From Mesocentrotus franciscanus (lineage: Eukaryota; Echinodermata; Echinoidea; Camarodonta; Strongylocentrotidae), in contig CP137679.1 of the NCBI GenBank assembly GCA_037976565.1, positions 6,927,973-6,991,972 of the forward strand: a stretch of DNA of 64,000 bases. Reading direction: 5' to 3'. The notes beneath the pieces are model-generated. The model saw only the letters and a list, made by a program, of their open reading frames with translations. It did no database searches and was not told the DNA's origin. Position numbers and translations under genes: made by a program. The first letter of the stretch is position 1. Every line of letters begins with the position of its first letter. Below are positions 48,838 to 60,392 of this stretch, piece after piece.

Positions 48838-50637
48838 GTGAGTACAATCTTCATAATCATCTCCCCCCACTCGCTCTCTCTATCTCTCCCTCTCTCTCTC
48901 TCTCACTCTCTTCCCCCTCTCCATCTCCCTCTCTATTAAACATCCCAATGCTCATTGAGTGATACAATATTTGAAAAGGACCATTTCAGATTGATGAAAT
49001 CATTTATTTAACAGTCCAGAACCCTGTCGTATATAGAGTTTTGATTGCTCTAAATCAGTTTTAAGTTCTTTTACCAATCAGTCGCAGTATCTTTAATGTA
49101 AAGAGTTCTGACTTATCATCAAATCAGTTGAATCAAATCAAGTGCAAACATTGATAAGACAGCGCCCAGAATACGGCCATTCTTTCTTAGAGGCAGAATT
49201 TTTATTTTTTCCTCAGAGCAATAAAGATGAAGTAATCTTAGAATATGTAGACTATAAGCTGTTTTAATGTCTTCAAAAGAGAGGAGAGTCTCATACTCCA
49301 GACTCAATTTAAACAGTATTTCAAGAAAAAGGGGAAAACCCATTCTCTGTTGAAATTAGAATATAATCTGATTTTTCACTTCAAAGTAAGCTCCCTTATT
49401 TTAGCAAGCTGCTATCCAGATGACTTGATTCAGGTTGAATATTATCAGGTTACTTTTAAATACTTTCCCTACTTATTCTATAAACGTCAGTTGAAAGAAG
49501 AAAAAAAATCATTCAAATATTTCCAGTGGGCCTAGTAGAAGAAGGGTTACATGCTGTACATTGCAGTTTAAAGTGAAAAGAAACTTGCTTGATGGCCTAG
49601 AAAAATATTAGAAAGTATATTCATACAAGGGTAGATTCCATTATTAAGATGCTAACAAATTATGTTCACAACCATTCAAGAAATGACTTTGAACGAAAAT
49701 TGTTAGAGATATTTGTACACATGTTTTTCACCTCCAGGTTTGTATTTTTATGTTACCGGTAAATAGGCTCTACACTTTTAGATTTCCCTATTGAAGTTGA
49801 TATAGGGGACATTTAAATAATTTTCTTTTTTAATTGTCTCACTTAAAAATAAACTAATGCTACAGTTGGGATGGACGAGAGTAAGTAAACATATTTTAAA
49901 AACCAATCTCACATAACTTATGCTCATACTTATTCACAGCTGTCTTTCATTTTACCCACTCTTGTTCAATATTGTGGCAGTCGTTATTATGTTTGTGAAA
50001 TATTATCATGCAAGAGCATATAGAAAGTTATCACCTTTAGTTTGTTATGCATCTATTATTTCCACATTGTTTGTTTATGTGTTTGTGTATTTGTTTTAGA
50101 ACAGAACCTGCCTCTCCCCCTTTTCTATAGTGTAAATAAATGAGAATTTAGGTTTTCACAATGATAATAATTATGGTTACTTTTGGCAGTTGTCAAGGTG
50201 AATATTTGTATAAGTAGAAAGTGTTAAAAAATTCAAGGTATTTGAATGATTATTTAAGCACCACAATGTTTATTGGTATATTTTCTGTAATATTTTTGTT
50301 TTGGTCTTCACCCTCACCTATATATTAATTAAATAAAGTGGGTTTTTTATTGTTCAGTTAAGGGTTAAACACGTATTTGATTGGGGGGTGTGTGTGGATA
50401 AAGCGATTGAAAACAACAAAATTGTTTGAATAGGCAATATGCTGAAAGTATGAAATAAAGTGCCATAAATTATTGAATAGAGTATCTGAATTTCACATTT
50501 AGGGCTTCATTAAATTCTGTTATTAAGTTAAGAAGGGTTTTTTTTTTCTTTGGGGTTTACTAAAATTGGGGTTTATCTCATATGTGGTTGGTGTATACCG
50601 GTATTGACTTTTATAAAAGGAGAAAATTATAATGGAC

Positions 50638-50835
50638 CAGACAGTTTTATGGGAATATGAAATGAAAGATATCAAATAAAGAAACTGACTTGCACATTTT
50701 AGCTTGTAATTGGTCTGTGTATATATATGGGCTATAAAAGATTGGAAATAATCTTGTTTGACAAAGACAGTTATGTGAAATTTTGAAATGAAAGATATCA
50801 AATAGAGAACCTGACTTGCCCATTTTAGGCCTGAT
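50638..50835. repeat. Two-copy direct repeat, period about 127 bp
   Basis: GAAATGAAAGATATCAAATA, then GACTTGC.CATTTTAG, occurs at about 50658 and 50785. A weaker third relative may precede at about 50450. Confidence 0.8.
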
Positions 50836-51746
50836 TACATCTGTTCTATCATTAAAGCTTAATACATTCAAAATTTATTACCTTGTATGTGGGTGTAGAT
50901 ATGGATCATTTAATATTTAATGATTCATAGAAGACATCAATCAGTTCATGTTTTGACTAATTGTGTAAATATCATACACAGTCATAATTGCGCACTCATC
51001 CATGTCATGTAATGACATTTGTAGATATAGATATAGTATTATTTCTCTCATTTTACTTGCAGATTAATAGTATTGTGAACTTAATCATCTGAATTCATTA
51101 AGCTATGCTTGTACACATAGATTTAGCAATAGGCCTACTTGATGAAATGGTTGTTACATGGTGTATGTGTTTGGTTCAAATGTAGACAAAAAAAACTGCT
51201 ATTACCTCAACTTTTTATTTTACTTAAGTCAGAATTAACATAGTGAAGAACATATATCTTGTGTTACACTCTTACAAATTGCGGCTGAAATGAAATGGAT
51301 ATTTTAAAGACAGAAAAATAAATATTTATGGAATTGGTGGGTGGGACTTTGTAATTAAAGACAGGGTCATGGATTGTAAAGTACTTATTATGGAACACTG
51401 TGTACAAGATTTGTAATGAAGAAACTAATCCCAATTGAATAGCAATCTTTATGAAATCCTATCTGTGATATATGTTCATAGCACTTCAAGAGTTGACTAT
51501 TTCAATTCAGATTGCATTCCAGCCGCCATTGGGACACCATTCGCTCAAGCAAAACTCAAAACCCATTAATCATGGCCTTTAGTCACTTTTTTTTCGCGTG
51601 GCGTATGTTTAGCGTACACCAATGCACAGTAGCGCTTCATAGATATCCATCATGCACGTTGCACTCCTCTTTCAGCCTAGCACAATCCATCATATAGCTG
51701 CTGTATATGATGGATTGTAGCTGTTCAATAAATTATTAATATTTTC

Positions 51747-52060
51747 TAGTCTGAACATTGTATAATGAAGCGTCTTTGAGGAAAACGCCAAATAGGGAAA
51801 GTGGAAAGCGTTATAAGCATTGTTTCAAAGGAAAACTCAATAAAGAATCAGAGTCCACTTCTAATGGGAACATGGTATCGTAAAACAACCATTTAATTGG
51901 GTGGGGCTAATCTTCAGTGTGCACTGATGATTTGCCAGCTAACATGTCAAATCACTCTTCAAAATTAGTTTCTTTATACAATGTTTGTTGATACGATACA
52001 TTTCCAAGTGTATGTGCCCCATCTGTTTTATGATGATTCTTTATTCAACGTTTTGTCCCC
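51747..52060. repeat. Interspersed repeat, copy 2
   Basis: Direct-orientation relative of 41176-41480, with shared blocks TAGTCTGAACATTGTATAA, GTATCGTAAAAC, GTGCACTGATGA and TTTCTTTATACAATG. Confidence 0.5.
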
Positions 52061-52735
52061 TGGTGTAAATGACTAGATCTCCATCATGCACATTGCACTC
52101 TCACCGATGACTCACGCTAGCTGGGCATAGTTGGAATATCTCACGTTCATACCGCCGAGTCAATATCATAAGGGCTCTCGCTGCTTAAAACAATACTGCT
52201 CGCAAACAGAAGGGTTAGACACAAAAATCAATGCAAACATATTAACTCAGTGGGGGAAGTGGTTATATGGCTGAGTTGGAGATAGAAAAAATGTAAATAG
52301 TGCTGAGTAATTTGTGAATGATGCGTTTCAAGTAATACCATTTGGGATGTGGTGTTAGTAAATGATAACTGAGTGGTATTCAGAGAATTAGATATCGATT
52401 CAAATTGCCAACAAATTTATTTGTTTGCTTGGAAGTACAGGCCACTTTTATTGGAGAGCATATTCATAAAACTTTGATAAAACAAAAACATATTTAATGC
52501 TATGATTTTTTATATATATTTCTTTTCCCAGATGAACAGAATTATACAAGTACAGAGTAATACCATGCATTTCCAAATCTAGAAATTACTTTTTGATATG
52601 AAAGAGAACTTAGATTTTTTTTGTGTGTGTGTGATATTGCCTCAGAGACGTATTTCTATATATATAAAAGTATAGTTCTACTTTTATTATTCTTGTAAAT
52701 TTGAGCATATTTGCTTTGGTTCTGTTGTATAGTAT

Positions 52736-53251
52736 ACAAATAATGAATGTTTATGAGTTCAATAGTGCGAATATTTTCATGATTTGAAAGATTAACGTTC
52801 TATTCAACGAGGCTGGCTGACGCCTCGTTGAATAGAACATTAATCTTTCAACTGACGCCTCATTGAGTAGAACGTTAATCTTTCAACTAATAAAAATATT
52901 CGCACTATTGAACGAATGAAAAACAATCATTATTTGTTTTATATAATATCTAAGTAGATCTAATAGAACGTTAATCGGTCAACGAATTATGCTTTGCTCC
53001 TTATATTAATAATATATTAAATTTGGAGTCGGGCCTTCTCGATTACATTCAGATTGCCTTCGCGTCAGATGCGTGCAGCTAAGACAATGAAAACAATGAT
53101 ACGCGCAGGGCAGAGAGGTACGCAGTCTAAATATAACCAAAAATGCACAGCGAATATAACCAAAAATGCACGATCGTTCAATAGATTATTTATTGAATAT
53201 CATGTGACCAACAATCCTCCAATCAAATGACAAGGATCTACTTAGATGTTA
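52736..53251. mobile_element. Nested inverted-repeat (foldback-like) element
   Basis: The inner palindrome has arms GATTAACGTTCTATTCAACG then AGGC (52790-52813) and GCCTCGTTGAATAGAACATT then AATC (52822-52845). The right arm is repeated once more in direct orientation at 52853-52887. The outer arms TTCAATAGTGCGAATATTTT (52759-52778) and AAAATATTCGCACTATTGAA (52893-52912) are exact inverse complements. A third shell pairs ATCTAAGTAGATC (52948-52960) with GATCTACTTAGAT (53236-53248). Confidence 0.75.
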
Positions 53252-54155
53252 TATTAAATCATCTAAACACTACAAAAACTGAATTTTCCCTCATTGTAAA
53301 AGAGGTTCATGAGAGATTCTGTTGCTGCCTAAATGGTTGCTTGAGGAGTATCAAATCCACTGAAGCCATTGACTTTGCACTTCATGCCTATTCCATATAT
53401 TTTCTTTTTGTGAATTATTGCAAGAAATCCTGCATGTTTGGACACATCCAATAGATGGTTTGTTTAATGTGAATACCCCTATGCCTTTGTATTTGAATAA
53501 AAGTGGACCATTTCCCCCATAGTCCTATGTTTTTCTTGTTAAATGTCTTAAATGTATTAGCTATGTTCCACCAGAAATTATTGCACTCCATTATTGTATT
53601 CATGTTGTTCCCCTTTCTTAAAATATTCAATATCAATTAAGAAATGTTTAGATCTTTTGCTTGTTTAGACATGTAGAAATAATTCAAATTACCTTATCCA
53701 CTCGTGCTTGATGAAATTATAAGTATACAGGTGTCTAAAAAAATGCAACTTGACTTTGATTGGCTACATCTTAGAAAGTAGAAAGCCAATCAAAACCTTA
53801 TTGCAGTTTTTTTTTAGACACCCCATAAAATAGAAATGTTACCCTGCACATCTTCTGGTAGTTTCCCTGCATCATTATTTAGAAAATATCTTTTATTTTT
53901 CTCTGTTATTTCGTTTTTTGACCAGTGAGAGTAAGAAACTTATTGTTTGTGGAAGATGCTTGTAAGAGATGTTGAACTGTTTCTTCAAACTTTTTCTAGT
54001 TGTTCCTTCAATTGTTCTGGTTTATCCCTTGAATGACTTATACCCCTATTGTCCTTATGTATTAATCTGTCTTTTCCTACAAGCCCTTCATGTTCTTCCT
54101 CAATATATTCTTTTTTATTATCACTTTGAACCACTTATGTCCTTGTTGCACTCAG

Positions 54156-54254
54156 GTACTTCTGTGAGATCTGTCTTGATGATAGTCTCTATGCCAGGAC
54201 CACACCCAAGCAGCGAAATGACATGGTCTTCTGGGGAGAACAGTTCACATTCAA
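54156..54254 (+). CDS. DAB2IP: Coding exon of the SynGAP/DAB2IP/RASAL2-type RasGAP: C2 domain
   Basis: Exon of 99 nt with acceptor TTGCACTCAG and consensus donor GTAAGT. AA plus G completes Lys; the exon then encodes [16 protein letters not shown], a short variable loop, and [10 protein letters not shown]. This is the diagnostic C2 core of SynGAP/DAB2IP/RASAL2 proteins (CELCLDD.LYARTT...VFWGEHFEF). In the family the C2 domain helps Rap/Ras GAP activity and membrane binding. The exon ends with AA in phase 2, so the next residue is probably Asn or Lys. I could not find the following exon (family expectation: a Leu-Pro pair soon after) in the remaining 9.7 kb, so the next intron probably runs past the window end. 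Confidence 0.95.
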
Positions 54255-56908
54255 GTAAGTCTATCATACCGCCCCACCCCCCCAAAAAAAAAACCTCACT
54301 TGCAAAAAAGGGTGTACTTGTCTAGATTGCCAAGTAAGATCACTCGTAGGCCAGATTACCCTGAATAATACTGGTACCCCTTTCAGAAACCCCTGCTCCC
54401 ATTATGCCCATTAAAGTAATGTTCATTAAGCAATTAATAGCGTGTTCACAAACTATCAAAAGCCGCATGATAGGAACGTTTTTTTATGAGCGCCCATTCA
54501 GGATCCCCGTATCATGCGGGATCAATGCGGAGTTACTGGAAATTAAATGACCTTTGACTGATATCAGGGTGAGATAGTGCAAATTTCAAATGCCAAAAAA
54601 TGCCGGTATTATGCATATGAAAGCAGTACTTAAATAGTGCACATTATTTTGATACATTAATAAACTACTATAATGCTCCTATTATGTTCCCTATGGGGTT
54701 TATGAAAGGGATATAAGGGAGCTCTGACATTTACATGAGTGTTCAGAGTGCCGCACCTGATTGCAATAGAATGACATTCTAGACCACATCGGTATATATA
54801 TTAATATACAGTTATATTATTGTGTTATACAGTTACACAATTATACATGTAGTACAGCTGCACATTCAGTTCCAAGAGCAGTTTATCTTTCGATATGGCA
54901 GCAACAAAAAAACGAGCAACAAAACATGAAAACTGTTTCAAGTGTTTTAGGAATATGTAGTATTCCTACTGGAGACTCTTCTGGACCACTCTGAATAAGA
55001 GTTCTCTTGAATGGGAGTAAGAATGAGGGTATAAAGCAGCACTCTATCACTGAGTCCTGGACTAGCACAGATGTTCTGCTTGGAAATATGATATCAGAAC
55101 TATTAGGCAATCATACCTACATGTATACCTAGGTAATTACAAATAGCATGTGAATATTTCAATACATTTGAGATTTCATTTCATTGAATAAGCCAGAAGA
55201 AACATGCTCTCTCTCTGAGAAATGTGTCGGTGCTAGGTCAGGGTGTACCTCATTCAACCCTGAATGTGCTTTTAGTTATCATTGGCATGGTCTTTAATAT
55301 GTTTATTCAGTTACGATGTTTACTTGAGCTGATGTGTAAGTGTTGACTTGAATTATGCCGACAAGGCAAGTTTTAGCATGTATCCAGTATTACCGGTGTG
55401 GCGGTGTTCAATGAACCAGAGTATTCCCAAGAAACCTTTCCAAACTTAGCCCCATCAGGAAGGCGTCTCAATCCTTGCCAAATAATTCCCGGCATGGCGC
55501 TACACATATGCCAAGTCTGCCATCACTTCCTATAACCCTATACAATCTGCAATCTGATCAAGAATCTTGTTTTATTTTTTTTCTTATGCGTAGTGGTAAT
55601 AATGGTCATATTTCAATTGGAAACCCCGTAGAGACTCCAGTCTAATGCTTTGTTTTGGTGCAGCTTTTTCACTGTAAATTGTTTTGGTCTACAGTGTCGT
55701 CATCAAATATCTTTGCTTAACCAATAGGGTGTTTAGCAGTATTTCATCAAAACTCCCGTCATATTTTCCCTAATCTTAATTGGCATCCCTTTTCTTACAA
55801 TATTACCTGTGATATACTATTCTGGCATGAAATTATACACATGTAGCAGGGTTCAACACTGATTTGTTTGTTGTAGGGGTCTGAAGCAAATATTAGGGGT
55901 CCATATTCACTAAGTTCATGTTAAGATTTTGACAGTTAGTGGGGTACAGAATGAAAGATTTTTGTCCTGGGTGTACCAGACACTTTATGCCAAGAATTGG
56001 TTATGGCATTATTATCCCAAATCTTGCTCAGGTTCCATTTTTTTTCATGTTTTGGTAAGTTTTTGGTTTGCATTTTATCCATAACTAATTTCAGGATGAA
56101 GAGGGCTGATCTTATCTACATCAAAAGTTAAGAAAGATGTATCCCTGAACTTGGCATTCATGCATTGATCTTATCATTGTGGATGTAGCGTTTCCTATGG
56201 GATTGCACATTCTTGGCCATAGTCCTCATCTTGTTTGGGAGGGGGGATGTTTAACAGAATGTTTGAATTAAGGTTGAAACACAAATACTGCAACCAATTT
56301 TCATTTCCCTGTGAATCCAAATTGGTTATTAGTATATGGCACCCCACTCCCTTACTGAAGTCCAAGGCTTTTAACATCAGTATAGTAGTAGCAAATTCAT
56401 GTCACTTTGATTGATATCAGATATGAGAAGATATATGCTACATTAATTACCGGTAATATTACCGAGGCCTTGTTTAAATGGTCATTTTAAGAAGGGTTAA
56501 AAGACAACATCAACAAGTTTGTAAACAAAAGAAAGTTAGGAGGGATGGACGATGGAAAGCTGAATGTACATCTGCACCGTAGTCCAAAACTCACCGCCCA
56601 CTGAGGAGTGTTAAAAGATAATATATTTTATTAGAAGAAATTAGCGATAATAATAAATAGAGGTGTTGTGTCCCACTGAATAAGACTCTGGACTGTGAAC
56701 CACAATGTACAGGGTTTGAATTCCTGTTGCAGCAAGACATTAATTTACATTTGCCACTCTCCACCCAGGTGAGGTAAATGGGTACCAGCAGGAATTAATT
56801 CCTTAAAATGCTAGAGCGCTGTAATGGCAGCCATGCTAAAGTGGGATAATAATAATGTAGCGCCACGAGTCGCAATGTGCCAGACATAAGCGCAAGACTC
56901 CACTATTA
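54255..56908 (+). other. Non-coding stretch, probably intron, up to the Helitron
   Basis: AT-rich sequence following the C2 exon donor. A short palindromic patch built on CCGCATGATA / TATCATGCGG at about 54462-54520 looks like an eroded MITE. A SINE occupies the right end (56660-56860). No exon with the expected C2 continuation is seen. Confidence 0.5.
56660..56860 (+). mobile_element. tRNA-derived SINE with central core
   Basis: B-box-like GGGTTTGAATTCC at about 56713. Core CATTTGCCACTCTCCACCCA then GTAAATGGGTACC at about 56750-56787. The tail AGTGGGATAATAATAATG ends near 56860. It lies about 50 bp from the Helitron 5' end. Confidence 0.75.
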
Positions 56909-56979
56909 TCTATATATTAATACGCAAAATCGCCGCGGGGGGTACGTAACGGTCTGCCAATGTGAATTTTTGGACATCA

Positions 56980-57195
56980 AACCCGTCTTTCCTCGACCGT
57001 ACCCGCCTCTGCCGTCGCGGGAACGGCGACACAATTCAAGGACCCGCGCGCATGCCGCGTGCCACGTCGACCCGTGGTCGCCGTCCATGTCGTTATAGAG
57101 GTGGTTTCGGGGTTCCGGGAGGACGGGCGAGAGCACGGCCGGCGTCGTCCGTGCAAGGAGGCGAGAGTGAGGCGGCGAGCGTGCACCCGCCCTCT
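56980..57195. other. GC- and CpG-rich block in Helitron unit 1
   Basis: Strikingly GC-rich in an AT-rich window (CGTCGACCCGTGGTCGCCG and similar). The counterpart in unit 2 is at 59340-59585. Open on both strands, but frames shift between the two copies, so coding is not supported. It could be a captured host CpG-rich segment. Confidence 0.7.
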
Positions 57196-57876
57196 GTCTA
57201 ATTATTCAAAGAGATCACACTATTAAGGGACGGTCCTCTCCATAATGTGTTGTAGCAAATATGCACGATGCAAAGGGTCGGGCCTATCCCGTGTGAGGCA
57301 TCTTGCTATATATACGCAGTAGCCAAACTGACGTGAACGTAATATGTTGGTTCTACGCTCACACACACACACACACAGTCGAGTTTCGTGCGACTGCCAC
57401 AATTTATTGGCACAAACCGTCCGATTTTTCGCGTAAAATCTTTACTTTGAAAATAGTTATACAAATTCTATGAACCATTCCAACATAATCATAATCCAAG
57501 CTTCTGATTTATTGGTCTTTTCATGAAAACTACATTGAAATCACAACAATAATACCGCAAATAGATTGTAATTATCGAGATCTAACTAACGAGAAGGTAA
57601 ATTCAGCGAGCTTACGTAATTTCAAATGCCTCCGCACGGGCAACTCCAGCGGTGTCAGGCCAGTCACGGCGCTCACACAATGCAATTTACAACTGCAGCA
57701 CTCTAGCTACTGCAGTACCTGTATAGCGTGTATTTAGATCATTCAATGTTTCATGTTTGAGCCGTGCAATTAATTGTTTTTTTCTTTATTTCTTTTTGAA
57801 TGTGATGTGAATGTGAGTACGGTACGTACATGCTATTACAGAAGTGTGCAAGGAATGATAGGCCTACAGGTGGAAG

Positions 57877-59212
57877 CAGGCGCTGATCCAGGGGGCAGGC
57901 CCTGCCCCCAGCAAAGAAAAAAAAAGAGAGAGAAGGAAAAGAAGGGAAAGAGGAGAGAAAGGGAAAGAAAGAAGAGGAAGAAGAAAAGAAAAGGGGTAAA
58001 AAGGGAGATGGGGGCGAAGGGCCTTGCCTCCCGGTCTGTTGCTCCCCCATCAAAAAAATAAGAGAGAAGGAAGGAAAGGGAAAGAAAAAGGAAAAGAGGA
58101 AATAAAGAGAAAGAAAAAGAGGAAGAAAGGAAAAGAAGGGGATATCAGTTGCAATTTTCTCGCCAACAAGTTGTGAATCGAGGGCCAAAAACCCTTGCCT
58201 CCCCCGCCACCGCCAACAAAAGAGAGCTAAAATGGAACAAAAAAGAGTAAGAAGAAAAGAAAGGGTGAAAAGAAGGGAGATCAGTTGCGATTAATCCCGC
58301 CAAAAACGTGTGGATCGGCCCTTGCCTCCCTTCCCAGCACACCTAAAAGAGAGAGAAAGAAGGAAGATAAAGGAAAAAAGAGAAAAAGAAAGGTAGGGAG
58401 ATCAGTTGCGATTTTTCCGCCAACAAGGTGTAGACTGACGGGGCTTGGGTGCTTGGGGGGGGCCTGCCCCCAAATAAAATTCAAACGTGGTTTATTTCTA
58501 ATTCGATACCGGTGATTTACAAATGTTGCTGAAATGACATAATTTTCCGAGATTTTTAGTACATTATACATTTGTACGCGTTTGTTGGAAAATGACAAAT
58601 TCCCAAATTTACAGTCAGGCAAGAAATATACTTATTTAGAGGCCTACATGTCAGGGTCCGCGGAACGGCAGGGCTCGGGGGCTCGAGCTCCACCCCTCCC
58701 CACTTTTTTCAAAGAAAGAGAAAGAAAGAAAGAATAGTGACCTGCCAGTGTCACAAAATAAGGTATCAAAATATGCTCATCTGACCGTGATTAAATGCCT
58801 AAAACCCTGAGCTTCTGGCTCCGCCCCTGACCCCACGCCAATGAGTGACCTGCCAGTGTCACAAATAAGGTATCAAAGTATACTCATCTGACCGTAATTA
58901 AATGCCTAAAACCCTGAACTTCCGGTGGCTCTGCCCCTGGACCCACTCAATGGCCCTAAGGCGCACCCCTGGATGCTTATCTGACGGTAATTTAATGCCT
59001 AAAACCCTGAGCTTCTGGGGCTCCGCCTGACACCCGAATCACTTTGAAAACGTTGAGCGAGGCTTGCATGTAAGAGTGGGGTGATGCAAATTTTTTGTCT
59101 GCCCGGCCTCCCCCAAAAAACGCTTTTGCTCATTACGCCACATTACCTACCAATATTTGGCTCGCATAACTTCAAATTTGGGCCCCCCTAAGGAATCCTG
59201 GATCCGCGCCTG
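57877..59212. mobile_element. hAT-like non-autonomous insertion in Helitron unit 1
   Basis: Ends CAGGCGCTGATCCA and TGGATCCGCGCCTG are inverted repeats and are flanked exactly by GGTGGAAG on both sides (57869-57876 and 59213-59220), an 8-bp target duplication as made by hAT transposases. The interior is purine-rich (57912-58390) followed by about 110-bp subrepeats. No transposase is present. Confidence 0.85.
58737..59035. repeat. About 110-bp subrepeats inside the hAT-like element (unit 1)
   Basis: GTGACCTGCCAGTGTCACAA and CATCTGACCGT.ATTAAATGC recur at about 58737 and 58846, with a partial third (CTTATCTGACGGTAATTTAA) at 58974. Confidence 0.85.
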
Positions 59213-60392
59213 GGTGGAAGGGATATAAAACGAATATACAATGACTCATTCTCGAACAAGCTAAAACTATTCGCACTCAGGAACATCAATAGTACTGTTC
59301 TCCTCAACGCGCTGGGGTGCGTAACGGTCTGCCAATGTGAATTTTTGACATCAAACCCGTCTTTCCTCGACCCTGCCCGCCTCGGCCGTCGCGGAACGGC
59401 GACACAATTCAAGCGGACCCGCCGCAATGCCGCGTGCCACGTCGACCCGTGGTCGCCGTCCATGTCGTTAAGAGGTGGTTTCGGGTCCCGGGAGGACGGG
59501 CGGACGAGCACGGCCGGCGTCGTCCGTGCAAGGAGGCGACGAACCCGCGAGAGTGAGTCGGCGAGGCGCACCCGCCCTCTGCACGTCTAATCAAAGAGAT
59601 CACACTATCAAGAGACAGTCCAGTCCATGATGTGTTGTAGCAAATATGCACGTCGCAAAGGGTAGGGCCTATCCGTGTTAGGCATCTTGCTATATGCAGT
59701 CTAATCAAAGAGATACTTTATCAAGAGACACTCCACTCACGTCATGTAGCGTAGCACATGCATGATGCGATGGGTTGGGCCTATCCCGTGAGGCATCTTG
59801 CTATATATACGCAGCAGCCAAACTGACGTCAACGTAATACGTGGTTCTACGCTCACACACGTACACACACAGTCGAGATAATTCGTGCGACGGTTACAAT
59901 ATATTGGCACAAACAGTCCGATTTTTCGCGTAAAATCTTTACTTTGAATATATTTGTACAAATTCTGTGGACCATGCCAACATAATCATAGTCCAAGCTT
60001 CTGCTTTATTGGTCTTTTTATGAAAACTACATTGAAATCACAACAATAATAACGCAAATAGATTGTAAATGTCGAGACCATATAACTGAAGAGAAGAAAA
60101 ATTCAGCGAGCTTAGGTAATATCACATGCCTCCGCACGGGCAACTCCAGCGGTGTCAGGCCAGTCACGGCGCTCACACAATGCAATTTAACCTATGCAGT
60201 AACTGCAGCACTCTAGCTATACTGCATGTAGTACCTGTATATAGCGTGTATTTAGATCATTCAATGTTTCATGTTTGAGCCGTGCAATTGTTGTTTTCTT
60301 TTATTTCTTTTTTGAATGTGATGTGAATGTGAGTACGGTACGTACATGCTATTACAGAAGTGTGCAAGGAATGATAGGCCTACAGGTGGAAG

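Larger units (their letters stand above)
48838..54155 (+). other. Intron between RasGAP exons (5.3 kb)
   Basis: Phase-2 intron. It contains a 127-bp-spaced direct repeat near 50.7 kb, one member of an interspersed repeat pair near 51.75 kb, and a nested inverted repeat at 52736-53251. No coding signal is seen. Confidence 0.75.
56945..59318 (+). repeat. First internal unit of the Helitron
   Basis: Begins around GTACGTAACGGTCTGCC and runs to the AGTACTGTTCTCC block at about 59300. It contains the GC-rich block (56980-57195), a (CA)n run at 57362-57377, and the hAT-like insertion. About 90% or more identical by eye to the second unit. Confidence 0.9.

Noticed and set aside
57362..57377. (CA)n run in the Helitron as a possible regulatory site
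   Set aside because: Short dinucleotide repeat, present in degraded form in the second unit; nothing ties it to regulation.
59188..59590. Arg/Pro-rich open frames in the GC-rich Helitron block
   Set aside because: The corresponding frames in the other Helitron unit are shifted, and both strands are open, as expected for GC-rich DNA with few stop codons.
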